Assembly (NCBI RefSeq): GCF_003725545.1
Contig: NZ_RJLN01000002.1
Coordinates: 1-64,000 of the forward strand
Source of the DNA: Micromonospora solifontis
GTDB lineage: Bacteria; Actinomycetota; Actinomycetes; Mycobacteriales; Micromonosporaceae
DNA length: 64,000 nucleotides
Reading direction: 5' to 3'
Of the stretch, positions 50,643 through 58,257 are shown piece by piece. Positions within the stretch are counted from its first letter, which is position 1, and each line of letters opens with the position of its first letter. Below the pieces are notes generated by a model that was not told where the DNA came from, made no database searches, and saw only the letters and a list, made by a program, of their open reading frames with translations. The position numbers and the translations under genes are program-made.

Positions 50643-51854
50643 GTGACCGCGGTCGACCCCGGGCGGGACATCACCTACCGGCGCTTCCGGTTCCCGGCGG
50701 ACCTGGCGCTCGGCACGGCCGACGGGGTGACCGCCGGGGCGGGCGGCCTGGTCATCGGCGCGCCGGCCGGCCGGATCGCGCACACCGATCCGCACTCGGG
50801 GGTCACCGCCGACTACGAGTTGGCGACCTGGACCTCGCCGGTGGTCGAGGCGGGCTTCCCGGTCGCCGAGGTGGTGCCGTCCTGGACCGGGGACACCCCG
50901 GTGGGCTGCTGGCTGCGGGTGGAGCTGCGCGGCCACGACGCGGGGAAGCCGACCACCGACTGGTACGACCTGGGGCACTGGGCCGCCGACGAGACCACGA
51001 TCCACCGCAGCTCGGTGCCCGGGCAGACGCGGGACGAGGCGTGGGCGAAGGTGGACACCTTCGGCCCGCTGCGCTCGGCGGTCACCGGCTGGCAGCTCCG
51101 GGTCACCCTCCACCGGCGGACCGGCCAGGCGGTGAGCCCGGTGCTGCGTACCGTCGGCGCGGTGGCCACGGCGACGCTCCCGGAACCGGCCGGCAGCGCC
51201 GACGCCGGGCCGGCCGGCCCGCCCGGGAGCGCGGGGCAGGCCCGGGGACGGGTGCTCGACGTGCCCCGGTACTCGCAGCGGCTGCACGCCGGCGGGGAGA
51301 CCCGGTGGGGCGGCGGCGGGGACTCCTGGTGCAGCCCCACCTGCGTCTCGATGGTGCTGGACTTCTGGGGCGCCGGCCCCACCCCCGACCGCTACGCCTG
51401 GGTGGCGCCGCCCGGCCACCGGCCGGTCGTGGTGCACGCCGCCCGGCACTGCTACGACCACGCGTACGCGGGGGCCGGGAACTGGCCGTTCAACACCGCG
51501 TACGCGGGCCGGCACGGGGTGGACGCCTTCGTCACCCGGCTGCGCGGCCTGGCCGAGGCGGAGCGGTTCGTCGCGGCGGGCATCCCGCTGATCGTGTCGG
51601 CGGCCTTCGCGAAGGGCCAGGTGCCGGGGCTGGACTACGACACCCGGGGGCACCTGATGGTGCTGGTCGGCTTCACCGCCGACGGCGACCCGGTGCTCAA
51701 CGACCCGTACGCGCCGGACGACGAGGCGGTCCGCCGGACCGTGCCCCGGGGGCCGTTCGAGGCGGCCTGGCAGGGCGGCAGCGGGGGTGTCGCGTACGTG
51801 ATCCGGCCGGAGCCGGTCCCGCTGCCCCCGCCGCCCGCGCAACCCAACTGGTGA
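50643..51854 (+). CDS. C39-like cysteine peptidase family protein
   Basis: 403 residues from GTG 50643, with GGAGGGAG upstream. Residues 1 to about 200 form a beta-rich domain, probably a jelly-roll (YRRFRFPADLALGTAD ... GWQLRVTLHRR). The C-terminal peptidase_C39_2 domain has VPRYSQRL, the nucleophile in DSWCSPTC (Cys230), HLMVLVGF (His) and LNDPYAPDD (Asn/Asp). No signal peptide or membrane helix is visible, so its location is unclear. It is divergent from the two-component genes and may answer to them. Confidence 0.82.
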   Translation: MTAVDPGRDITYRRFRFPADLALGTADGVTAGAGGLVIGAPAGRIAHTDPHSGVTADYELATWTSPVVEAGFPVAEVVPSWTGDTPVGCWLRVELRGHDAGKPTTDWYDLGHWAADETTIHRSSVPGQTRDEAWAKVDTFGPLRSAVTGWQLRVTLHRRTGQAVSPVLRTVGAVATATLPEPAGSADAGPAGPPGSAGQARGRVLDVPRYSQRLHAGGETRWGGGGDSWCSPTCVSMVLDFWGAGPTPDRYAWVAPPGHRPVVVHAARHCYDHAYAGAGNWPFNTAYAGRHGVDAFVTRLRGLAEAERFVAAGIPLIVSAAFAKGQVPGLDYDTRGHLMVLVGFTADGDPVLNDPYAPDDEAVRRTVPRGPFEAAWQGGSGGVAYVIRPEPVPLPPPPAQPNW

Positions 51855-51855
51855 C

Positions 51856-53178
51856 TCACCGGTCCACCGGCCACACCACCAGCCCGCCGGCCGGCCGCAG
51901 GCAGACCAGCGCCGTGCCGGCGTCCGCGCACTCGTCCCAGGAGCCGGGCAGCACCGCCCGGATCCGGACCTGACCGGCCGGGACGTCCAGGGTCGCGACG
52001 AGCGTGCGGTCGCCGGGGAGCCGGCGGAGCCCGAGCTGCCGGGACGCCGACCGGTCGCCGGCCAGCCGCCACCGGCCGAACCGGGCGAGGACGCGGCCGG
52101 TGACCGGGTCCAGGGCCGCCAGCTCGACCTCCAGCCCGACCGCCGGGGCGGCGGCGAGCAGCCGGTCACCGACCGGCGTCGCGCCGAGCCAGTGCTCGTC
52201 CGACCAGAGCTGCCGGCCGGTCACCGGGTCGTACACGCGCAGCCCGGGCAGCTGGCCCTGCAGGCACACCACGCCCGCGCAGTCGGCGAACCAGGCGGGG
52301 ACCCGCGCCGGCACCGGCACGGTCCAGCGCCGCTCCAACCGGTCCAGCCCGTACGCGGTGACCGGGTTCAGCTCGCGGCTCGGCGGCGGACTCGCCGGGC
52401 CGGCGTCGTCGGCGCCGTCGACCAGCAGCAGGTCCGCCACCACCTGGGTGAACCGGTACGACACCCGGTCGATGGCCGGCGGCACCCGGCCGGTGCGGCG
52501 CAGCGCGCCGGACCCCGCGTCGTACACCGCCACCCGGCCGTCGGCGGAGACCAGCACGATCTCCGTCACGCCGTGGTCGCCGTCCCGGTACGCCACCCCG
52601 TTGCCGGGCAGCGGCAGGGACCAGCGGGCCCGGCCGGTCGCCGGGTCGACCGACCGGATCGTGCCCGAGCCGTCGGCCCGGGGCGTCTCGAAGAGGAGCC
52701 CGCCGGCCTGGGTCTGCGCCGGGTAGCCGGACTGCCGCCAGCGCTCCGCCCCGGACTCCGGGTCCAGCACGACGGTGACGGTGTCCCCGGCTCCGGCCGG
52801 GCTGCTGGTGACCAGCAGCAGCCCGGCCAGCGTGCCCAGGCCGAGCACGTGGTCGCCGGCCGGGAGGAGGAAGCGCCACCGCTGCTGCCCGTCGGGCAGC
52901 CGGTGCCCGGTGACCACCCGGCCCGAGCCGCCCACCGTGCCCGGTCCGTCGGCCACCACCAGCCGGCCGGCCACGATCAGGAAAGTGGCGCCCGGCGGTG
53001 CGGGCACCGGGGCACCCGGTGGCTGGCGCGGCGCCGGCACCGCGCCGGCCAGGGTGAGCAGCGCGACGAGACCGAGCGCCACCACCCGGACGGCGGGGGC
53101 AGGGGGCCGGCGCGGTCCGGCCGGCGGGTCGGCCTCGTCGCCGTGCGGCATCTCCCCCAGCTCGATCAACCGGCTCAT
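51856..53178 (-). CDS. PQQ-type beta-propeller protein, membrane-anchored (copy 2)
   Basis: 440 residues; ATG 53178 overlaps the upstream stop (ATGA). A short cytoplasmic head (MSRLIELGEMP) and one transmembrane helix (VVALGLVALLTLAGAVPAP) lead to an outer domain of about 370 residues built from repeats of the type VLDPESGAERWRQSG, SVDPATGRARWSLP and VYDPVTGRQLWSDE. These DPxTGxxxW units are blades of PQQ-like (BamB-type) beta-propellers. No PQQ enzyme residues are evident, so it is likely a binding or scaffold protein. It is a paralogue of the next gene. Confidence 0.85.
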   Translation of the reverse strand: MSRLIELGEMPHGDEADPPAGPRRPPAPAVRVVALGLVALLTLAGAVPAPRQPPGAPVPAPPGATFLIVAGRLVVADGPGTVGGSGRVVTGHRLPDGQQRWRFLLPAGDHVLGLGTLAGLLLVTSSPAGAGDTVTVVLDPESGAERWRQSGYPAQTQAGGLLFETPRADGSGTIRSVDPATGRARWSLPLPGNGVAYRDGDHGVTEIVLVSADGRVAVYDAGSGALRRTGRVPPAIDRVSYRFTQVVADLLLVDGADDAGPASPPPSRELNPVTAYGLDRLERRWTVPVPARVPAWFADCAGVVCLQGQLPGLRVYDPVTGRQLWSDEHWLGATPVGDRLLAAAPAVGLEVELAALDPVTGRVLARFGRWRLAGDRSASRQLGLRRLPGDRTLVATLDVPAGQVRIRAVLPGSWDECADAGTALVCLRPAGGLVVWPVDR

Positions 53179-54449
53179 CCGATCCGCCACACCCCGAAGC
53201 CCCCGTCGCCCTGCCGGCAGACGAGCAGCACCCCGCCGGCCCGGCAGCTGCTGAGCAGGCCGGCCACGGCGTCGCGGACCACGGCACGGCCGGTGGCCGG
53301 ATCGAGCTGCGCCACCCGTAGTCGACCGTCACCAGCGAGGCGGACACCGAGCACCCGGCCGTCGGCCTCGTCCTGCGGGACCAGGCTCCAGTCGCCGAGG
53401 TCGGCGACCACCCGGCCGGTGCCCTCCTCCAGCACGGCCAGCGTGGTGCCGGCCCCGCCCTCCACGGCGACCAGCAGCCGGCCGCCGGCCGCTGCCAGCG
53501 CGCCCGTGAACCGGTCGTCGCTCCACCGGATCGCCCCGGTCGCCGGGTCGAGCGCCCACATGCCGCCGGTCTGCCGGCTCAGGCAGAGCAGGTGGCCGCA
53601 GTCCTGCGCGTAGCCGACCAGCGGGATGGCGACGGTCCAGCGGCGGTCCAGGGTGTCCAGGTCGTAGGCGCTGACGGTGCCGGCCGAGTCCCGGGCCACC
53701 AGCAGCAGGCCGCCGGCGATCAGGACCCGCGGCCGGGCGGGCAGCTCGCCGGGGCGCAGGTCGCGGGCGACCAGCCGGGCACCCGTGCCGGCGTCGTACA
53801 CCTCGGTCACGCCGGAGGCGGGCAGGTGCACCAACCGATCGACCCCGGCCGGGCCGAAACTGAGCAGCAGGTCTCCGGACAGTGGCGGGACCGTCCACAG
53901 TGTCCGACCGGTGGTCACCTCGACCCGCCGGGGCGGCTGGTCACCGCGCTCGTCGACCGCCTGCACCAGCAGGCCGTCGCCGGCCGGGTAGGCCACGCCG
54001 GACTCCCGCCACCCGATCCGCCCGGTACCGGCCTCGACGCCCACCGTCTCCCACCCGACGTCGGCGGCGGTCCGCCCGACGAGCAGGACCATCCCATCCT
54101 GCTCCCACACCGCGACGGCCGCCCCGTCGACCGGCAGCAGGGTCCGCCAGAGCAGCCGCGGCGGGCCCTGGTCCACCCGGTACGCGACGAGCTGCCGGCC
54201 CACCCCACGGCCCGGGTCACGCGGCTCCACCACGTACACCCGGTCGCCGGCCACGAACGCCGCGGCGGCCGGACCGCCCGGCACGGTGGCCGCGACCCGC
54301 GCGGCCACGGGCGTCGCGGCGGCGAGGGTGAGCAACGCCACCGCCAGCACGGCGAGCAACCGGTACGGGCGGCCGCCGGCCGGCCGCCGCCGGGCCGGCG
54401 GATCCGGCGTGACGTCGTCACGGAGCTCACCCAGATCGATGATGGTCAC
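53175..54449 (-). CDS. PQQ-type beta-propeller protein, membrane-anchored (copy 1)
   Basis: 424 residues from GTG 54449, chosen because the preceding purine-rich GGAGAGG is well spaced and because MTIIDLGELRDD mirrors the start of its paralogue. One transmembrane helix (LLAVLAVALLTLAAATPVAA) precedes about 350 outer residues with propeller blades (VEAGTGRIGWRESG, LDPATGAIRWSDDR). Two cysteines in QDCGHLLC align with DCAGVVC of the other copy. The pair shares start, anchor and blade layout, showing a tandem duplication. Confidence 0.85.
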   Translation of the reverse strand: MTIIDLGELRDDVTPDPPARRRPAGGRPYRLLAVLAVALLTLAAATPVAARVAATVPGGPAAAAFVAGDRVYVVEPRDPGRGVGRQLVAYRVDQGPPRLLWRTLLPVDGAAVAVWEQDGMVLLVGRTAADVGWETVGVEAGTGRIGWRESGVAYPAGDGLLVQAVDERGDQPPRRVEVTTGRTLWTVPPLSGDLLLSFGPAGVDRLVHLPASGVTEVYDAGTGARLVARDLRPGELPARPRVLIAGGLLLVARDSAGTVSAYDLDTLDRRWTVAIPLVGYAQDCGHLLCLSRQTGGMWALDPATGAIRWSDDRFTGALAAAGGRLLVAVEGGAGTTLAVLEEGTGRVVADLGDWSLVPQDEADGRVLGVRLAGDGRLRVAQLDPATGRAVVRDAVAGLLSSCRAGGVLLVCRQGDGGFGVWRIG

Positions 54450-54527
54450 GGCCACCCCTCTCCGCGCCGCCGCCCACGGCGGGACCCACCGCGCCACCGG
54501 CTGGCCGGGTCGACGGCGTGCCGCCTG

Positions 54528-54533
54528 TACGAT
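54528..54533 (+). promoter_or_regulatory. Putative -10 hexamer TACGAT (GT-C-like gene 1)
   Basis: TACGAT lies 8 nt before GTG 54542; the transcript would be leaderless or have a 1-2 nt leader. Confidence 0.35.
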
Positions 54534-54541
54534 GGCCCGTC

Positions 54542-56413
54542 GTGGCCGTGCCGGTGGTAGACCCTTCGCTGAACTCCTCGCCCGTCGCTACCGAGCCGGT
54601 CGTGGTGGACCCGCCGCACCGGCCCCGACGCCGGCCCGCCCGCGCCGACGTGCTGGCGCTCGCAGCCTATGCGGTGCTCGGTGTTCTCGTCTGCCTCAAC
54701 TACTGGGGCGATGTGCAGCACCGGGTCTCCTCGCACCTGCCGACCGACCACAGCTGGTTCGAGTGGCTCTTCGCGCACGGCGCCTACTCGGTCCGCCACC
54801 TGGAGAACCCGCTCTTCACCGCCCGGCAGAACGCCCCGGACGGGGTGAACATGATGGCGAACACCTCGCTGCTCGGGGTGACCCTGCCGCTGGCGCCGCT
54901 CACCCTGCTCCTCGGCCCGCAGGTGATGTACGCGCTCTACCTCGGCGCGGCGCTGTCGGCCACCGCGGCCACGTCGTACTGGATGCTCTCCCGGCATCTG
55001 GTCCGGTCCCGCGCGGCGGCCTTCGTCGGCGGCGCGTTCCTCGGCTTCGCCCCCGGCATCGTGCACCACGCCAACGGGCAGCCGAACTTCGTCTCCAACT
55101 TCCTGCTCCCGCTGATCGTGGTCCGGGTGCTGCGGCTCGGCGAGCCGGGCCGCCGGCTGCGCAACGGGATCGCGCTGGGCCTGCTGGTGTCCTACCAGAT
55201 CTTCATCAACGAGGAGATGTTGCTGCTCACCGCGCTGGCCTGCCTGGTCGTGGTGCTCGCGTACGTGGTGCAGCGGCCGCGCGCGGCCTGGCGTCAGGCG
55301 GGCACCTTCCTGGCCGCCGGCGGCGTCGGCGCGGGGGTGGCCCTGCTGCTCACCGCGTACCCGATCTGGTACCAGTTCAACGGGCCGCAGTCCTACCGGG
55401 GGCTGCAGGGCGGCATCTTCCACAGCTGGGGCGAGGACCTGATGGCCTTCGTCACCTTCGCCCGGGACACCGTGGCCGGCGACGAGGCGGTGGAGAAGAC
55501 CATCGGGCTGACCGAGCAGAACAGCTGGTTCGGCTGGCCGCTGGTGCTGGTCGCGCTGGTCGCCCTGGTGCTGCTGGTGCGCCGCTCGCTGCCGGCCCGG
55601 ATCGTCGCCGTGCTGGTGGTCCTCTTCACCGTCGCCGCGCTCGGCCCCAAGCTGCGCTTCGACGGGGTGGAGACCACCGTCGACGGCCCCTGGGCGTACG
55701 TGCCGGACAACCTGCCGCTGGTCGAGATGATGATGCCGACCAGGCTGACCCTGGTGGTCGCCGGCGCGGTCGGCGTGCTGCTCGCGCTGGCCTGGAACGC
55801 CCTCGCCGGGGGCGGCCGCCCGCCGGTGCCGGCCCCGCGTGCCGCCGTCGAGGCTCCGCCGGCGCCGTCGCCCGCCGCCGGGCCGCGCCGACGCTGGCTG
55901 CGCGGTCTCGGGTACGCCGCGATCGTGGCCGCCCTGCTGCCGCTCCTGCCCCGCCCGCTGCCGGCCCAGCAGATCGATCCGCCGCCGCACTTCATCACCG
56001 CCGGCGGCTGGCGGCCGTACGTGCCGGCGGGCCGGACCCTCGTGCCGGTGCCGATCCCGAGCAACGTGCACGGCCTGCCCACGCTGCGCTGGAGCGCGCT
56101 GACCGGGCTGGAGTTCCCCATCCCGGCCGGCTACTTCATCGGCCCGAACGAGAACGGCGAGGGCGTCTTCGGCGCGCCGAACCGGCCGACCAGCACGCTC
56201 ATCTACTCCACCATGGACGCCGGCAAGGTGCCGGAGATCACCGACGAGAACCGCCGCCAGGCGCTCGAGGACCTGCGCTTCTGGAAGGCGTCCGTGGTGG
56301 TGCTCGGGGCGAACCCGAGCGAGGGCGTGCTCCGCGAGCTGATGACCGCCCTGCTCGGCCCGCCCCAGCGCGTCGACGACGTCTGGCTCTGGAACGTCCA
56401 CGACCGCGTGTAA
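54542..56413 (+). CDS. Polytopic GT-C-like membrane protein 1
   Basis: 623 residues from GTG 54542; an in-frame GTG at 54518 would sit upstream of the -10-like TACGAT. About 11 transmembrane helices, beginning near residue 38. The first outer loop contains a family block APDGVNMMANTSLLGVTLPLAPLTLLLGP, followed by FLGFAPGIVHHANGQPN and YQIFINEEMLLLTALA. A soluble C-terminal domain of about 150 residues starts at FITAGGWRPYVPAGRTLVPVPIP. The same blocks recur in the two genes on the other strand (56486 and 58258). The topology fits lipid-linked-sugar (GT-C) glycosyltransferases; no specific substrate can be named. Confidence 0.75.
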   Translation: MAVPVVDPSLNSSPVATEPVVVDPPHRPRRRPARADVLALAAYAVLGVLVCLNYWGDVQHRVSSHLPTDHSWFEWLFAHGAYSVRHLENPLFTARQNAPDGVNMMANTSLLGVTLPLAPLTLLLGPQVMYALYLGAALSATAATSYWMLSRHLVRSRAAAFVGGAFLGFAPGIVHHANGQPNFVSNFLLPLIVVRVLRLGEPGRRLRNGIALGLLVSYQIFINEEMLLLTALACLVVVLAYVVQRPRAAWRQAGTFLAAGGVGAGVALLLTAYPIWYQFNGPQSYRGLQGGIFHSWGEDLMAFVTFARDTVAGDEAVEKTIGLTEQNSWFGWPLVLVALVALVLLVRRSLPARIVAVLVVLFTVAALGPKLRFDGVETTVDGPWAYVPDNLPLVEMMMPTRLTLVVAGAVGVLLALAWNALAGGGRPPVPAPRAAVEAPPAPSPAAGPRRRWLRGLGYAAIVAALLPLLPRPLPAQQIDPPPHFITAGGWRPYVPAGRTLVPVPIPSNVHGLPTLRWSALTGLEFPIPAGYFIGPNENGEGVFGAPNRPTSTLIYSTMDAGKVPEITDENRRQALEDLRFWKASVVVLGANPSEGVLRELMTALLGPPQRVDDVWLWNVHDRV

Positions 56414-56465
56414 GGAAGGGCCCCTTCTTAACGCCTCCGGTAGAGCAGGGGCCCCCTGCTAACAC
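56412..56465. repeat. Convergent-end palindromic repeat, copy 2 (likely bidirectional terminator)
   Basis: Reverse-oriented copy of the element at 35205-35260. The left 24 bp (56412-56435) match exactly; the second module AGCAGGGGCCCCCTGCT (56444-56460) is a 17-nt palindrome. The TAA stop of the + strand gene (56411-56413) overlaps its first bases. It lies between convergent genes, like copy 1. Confidence 0.75.
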
Positions 56466-56485
56466 ACGCCACCGCGCCTCGCCGT

Positions 56486-58234
56486 TCAGCCGAGGAGGGG
56501 GCGGACGTCCCAGATGTGTGCGCCGGGCACGTCCCGGCCGGGGCCGACCAGGGCGTCCACCGTGGCCCGGACCGGGTCGCCGGGGGACGACGCGGCCTGC
56601 ACCAGCACCGCCGCCCGCCAGTGCCGCAGATCCTCGACCGCCTGGCGGCGTTCCACCTCGCCGACCGGCGGCACCTGGCCGGTCTCGGCGGCCCGGCGCA
56701 GCAGCACCGAGGTGGGGCGGTCCGGGGCGCCCCAGCGGGCGGTCGGGTCGTCCACTCCCCGCGGGCCGATGAAGTAGCCGCCGGGCGCGTCGAAGGCCAG
56801 CAGGGTGCGGGCCGACCAGAGGGTGCCCGGGCTCACCGCGGCCCCGGTCACCGGGGGCACGGGCACCAGTGTCCGTCCGGGTGGGACGTACCCCCGCCAG
56901 TCGCCGCCGGCGACGAAGGCCGGCACCGGCGCGGCCGGCACGGTCCGGATCGGCGTCGGGGCCAGCGGCAGCAGCGCGGCGGCGACCGCGCCGGCCCATG
57001 GCGCCCAGGTCCGGACGACGCGCAGACGGACCCGGTCCAGGGCGAGGGCCAGCAGCACCCCGAGCACCGGTACGCAGACCAGCGCGAACCGGGCCGGCAC
57101 CACCAGGTCGAGCAGCGGCACCCCGGCGAGCAGCCGGTACGGCCCGGGCAGCCCGGTGTCGTGCCGGTTCACCACGATCGTGGTGCCGAGCGAGAGCAGC
57201 GCGAAGAGCACCCCGCAGGCGGCCAGGGCACGGACCAGGGGCCGCCGCCCCAGCCGGACCACCACCAGCACGGCCAGCAGCGGCAGGAACGGCCCGAAGT
57301 AGGAATTCTGCTCGGTCGGATTCGGCGACAGCAGCCCCGCCCGGTAGCCGTCCCCGGCGACGCTCTGCCGGGCGGCGGCGGTGAACGAGGCCGCGTCGAG
57401 CCGGAAGCTTCGGGTGTGGAACGGCATCCCGCTGTAGTGGCCCGGGCCGTGGAACTGGAACCACAGCGGGTACGCCAGCAGCACCCCGGCGACCAGCGCC
57501 CCGACGCCGAGCCGGCGGGCCACTGCGGGCGCCAGTCGGCGCGCCCCGGCCCGGTCGGCCAGCGCGTACGTCCCGGCGAACACCCCGGCGGCGAGGGTGA
57601 GCAGGACCAGCACCTCCTCGCCGAGGAAGACCTGGTACGCGACGGCCAGCCCGAGCAGCACCCCGTCCCGCCGGATCCGGTCGGTGCGCGGCCGGAACAC
57701 CAGCGCGAGGATCACCGGCACCAGGAACTGGGCGGCCATGTGCAGGTGCGCCCCCGCCTGGGCCACCATGCCGGGGGCGAACCCGCAGAACAGGCCGCCG
57801 ACCGCCGCGGCGGGCCGGGACCGGACCAGGCGGCGGGCCAGCAGCGCGTACCAGGCGGTGGCGGTGCCGGCCAGGCAGGCCACCACGGCGACGATGAAGG
57901 CCGCCTGGGGGCCGCCGAGCAGGGTGACCGGGGCGAGCGGCACACCCAGTCCGAGCACCGACGTGTTGGCCATCAGGTTGACCCCGTCCGGGGCGTTCAG
58001 GGCGGTGCTGTAGAGCAGGTTCTCCCCGCCGGTCACCGCCCGGGCCGCGTGGGCCAGCATCCATTCGAAGAGGATCTGGTCACCGGCCTGGTGGAACAGC
58101 CGGTCGGGGCGGCCCCACTGGCCGGCGGTGAGCGCGGCGGCCAGGCCGAGGTAGCCGGCGACGACCAGCGCGTCGACCGGGCGCGGCCATCGCCGGCGGT
58201 CGCGCCGTCCCGGGCCGTCGTCGGCCGCCGGCAC
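56486..58234 (-). CDS. Polytopic GT-C-like membrane protein 3
   Basis: 582 residues from GTG 58234, 23 bp after the upstream paralogue's stop; no better start is present. It has about 11 hydrophobic segments and the family blocks NAPDGVNLMANTSVLGLGVP, FCGFAPGMVAQAGAHLHMAAQF and YQVFLGEEVLVLLTLA. The C-terminal soluble part opens FVAGGDWRGYVPPGRTLVPVP and ends DVPGAHIWDVRPLLG, parallel to the other two copies. It is probably translated from the same mRNA as the 58258 gene. Confidence 0.75.
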   Translation of the reverse strand: MPAADDGPGRRDRRRWPRPVDALVVAGYLGLAAALTAGQWGRPDRLFHQAGDQILFEWMLAHAARAVTGGENLLYSTALNAPDGVNLMANTSVLGLGVPLAPVTLLGGPQAAFIVAVVACLAGTATAWYALLARRLVRSRPAAAVGGLFCGFAPGMVAQAGAHLHMAAQFLVPVILALVFRPRTDRIRRDGVLLGLAVAYQVFLGEEVLVLLTLAAGVFAGTYALADRAGARRLAPAVARRLGVGALVAGVLLAYPLWFQFHGPGHYSGMPFHTRSFRLDAASFTAAARQSVAGDGYRAGLLSPNPTEQNSYFGPFLPLLAVLVVVRLGRRPLVRALAACGVLFALLSLGTTIVVNRHDTGLPGPYRLLAGVPLLDLVVPARFALVCVPVLGVLLALALDRVRLRVVRTWAPWAGAVAAALLPLAPTPIRTVPAAPVPAFVAGGDWRGYVPPGRTLVPVPPVTGAAVSPGTLWSARTLLAFDAPGGYFIGPRGVDDPTARWGAPDRPTSVLLRRAAETGQVPPVGEVERRQAVEDLRHWRAAVLVQAASSPGDPVRATVDALVGPGRDVPGAHIWDVRPLLG

Positions 58235-58257
58235 GAGGCCCGACGGGGCGGCCGGGC

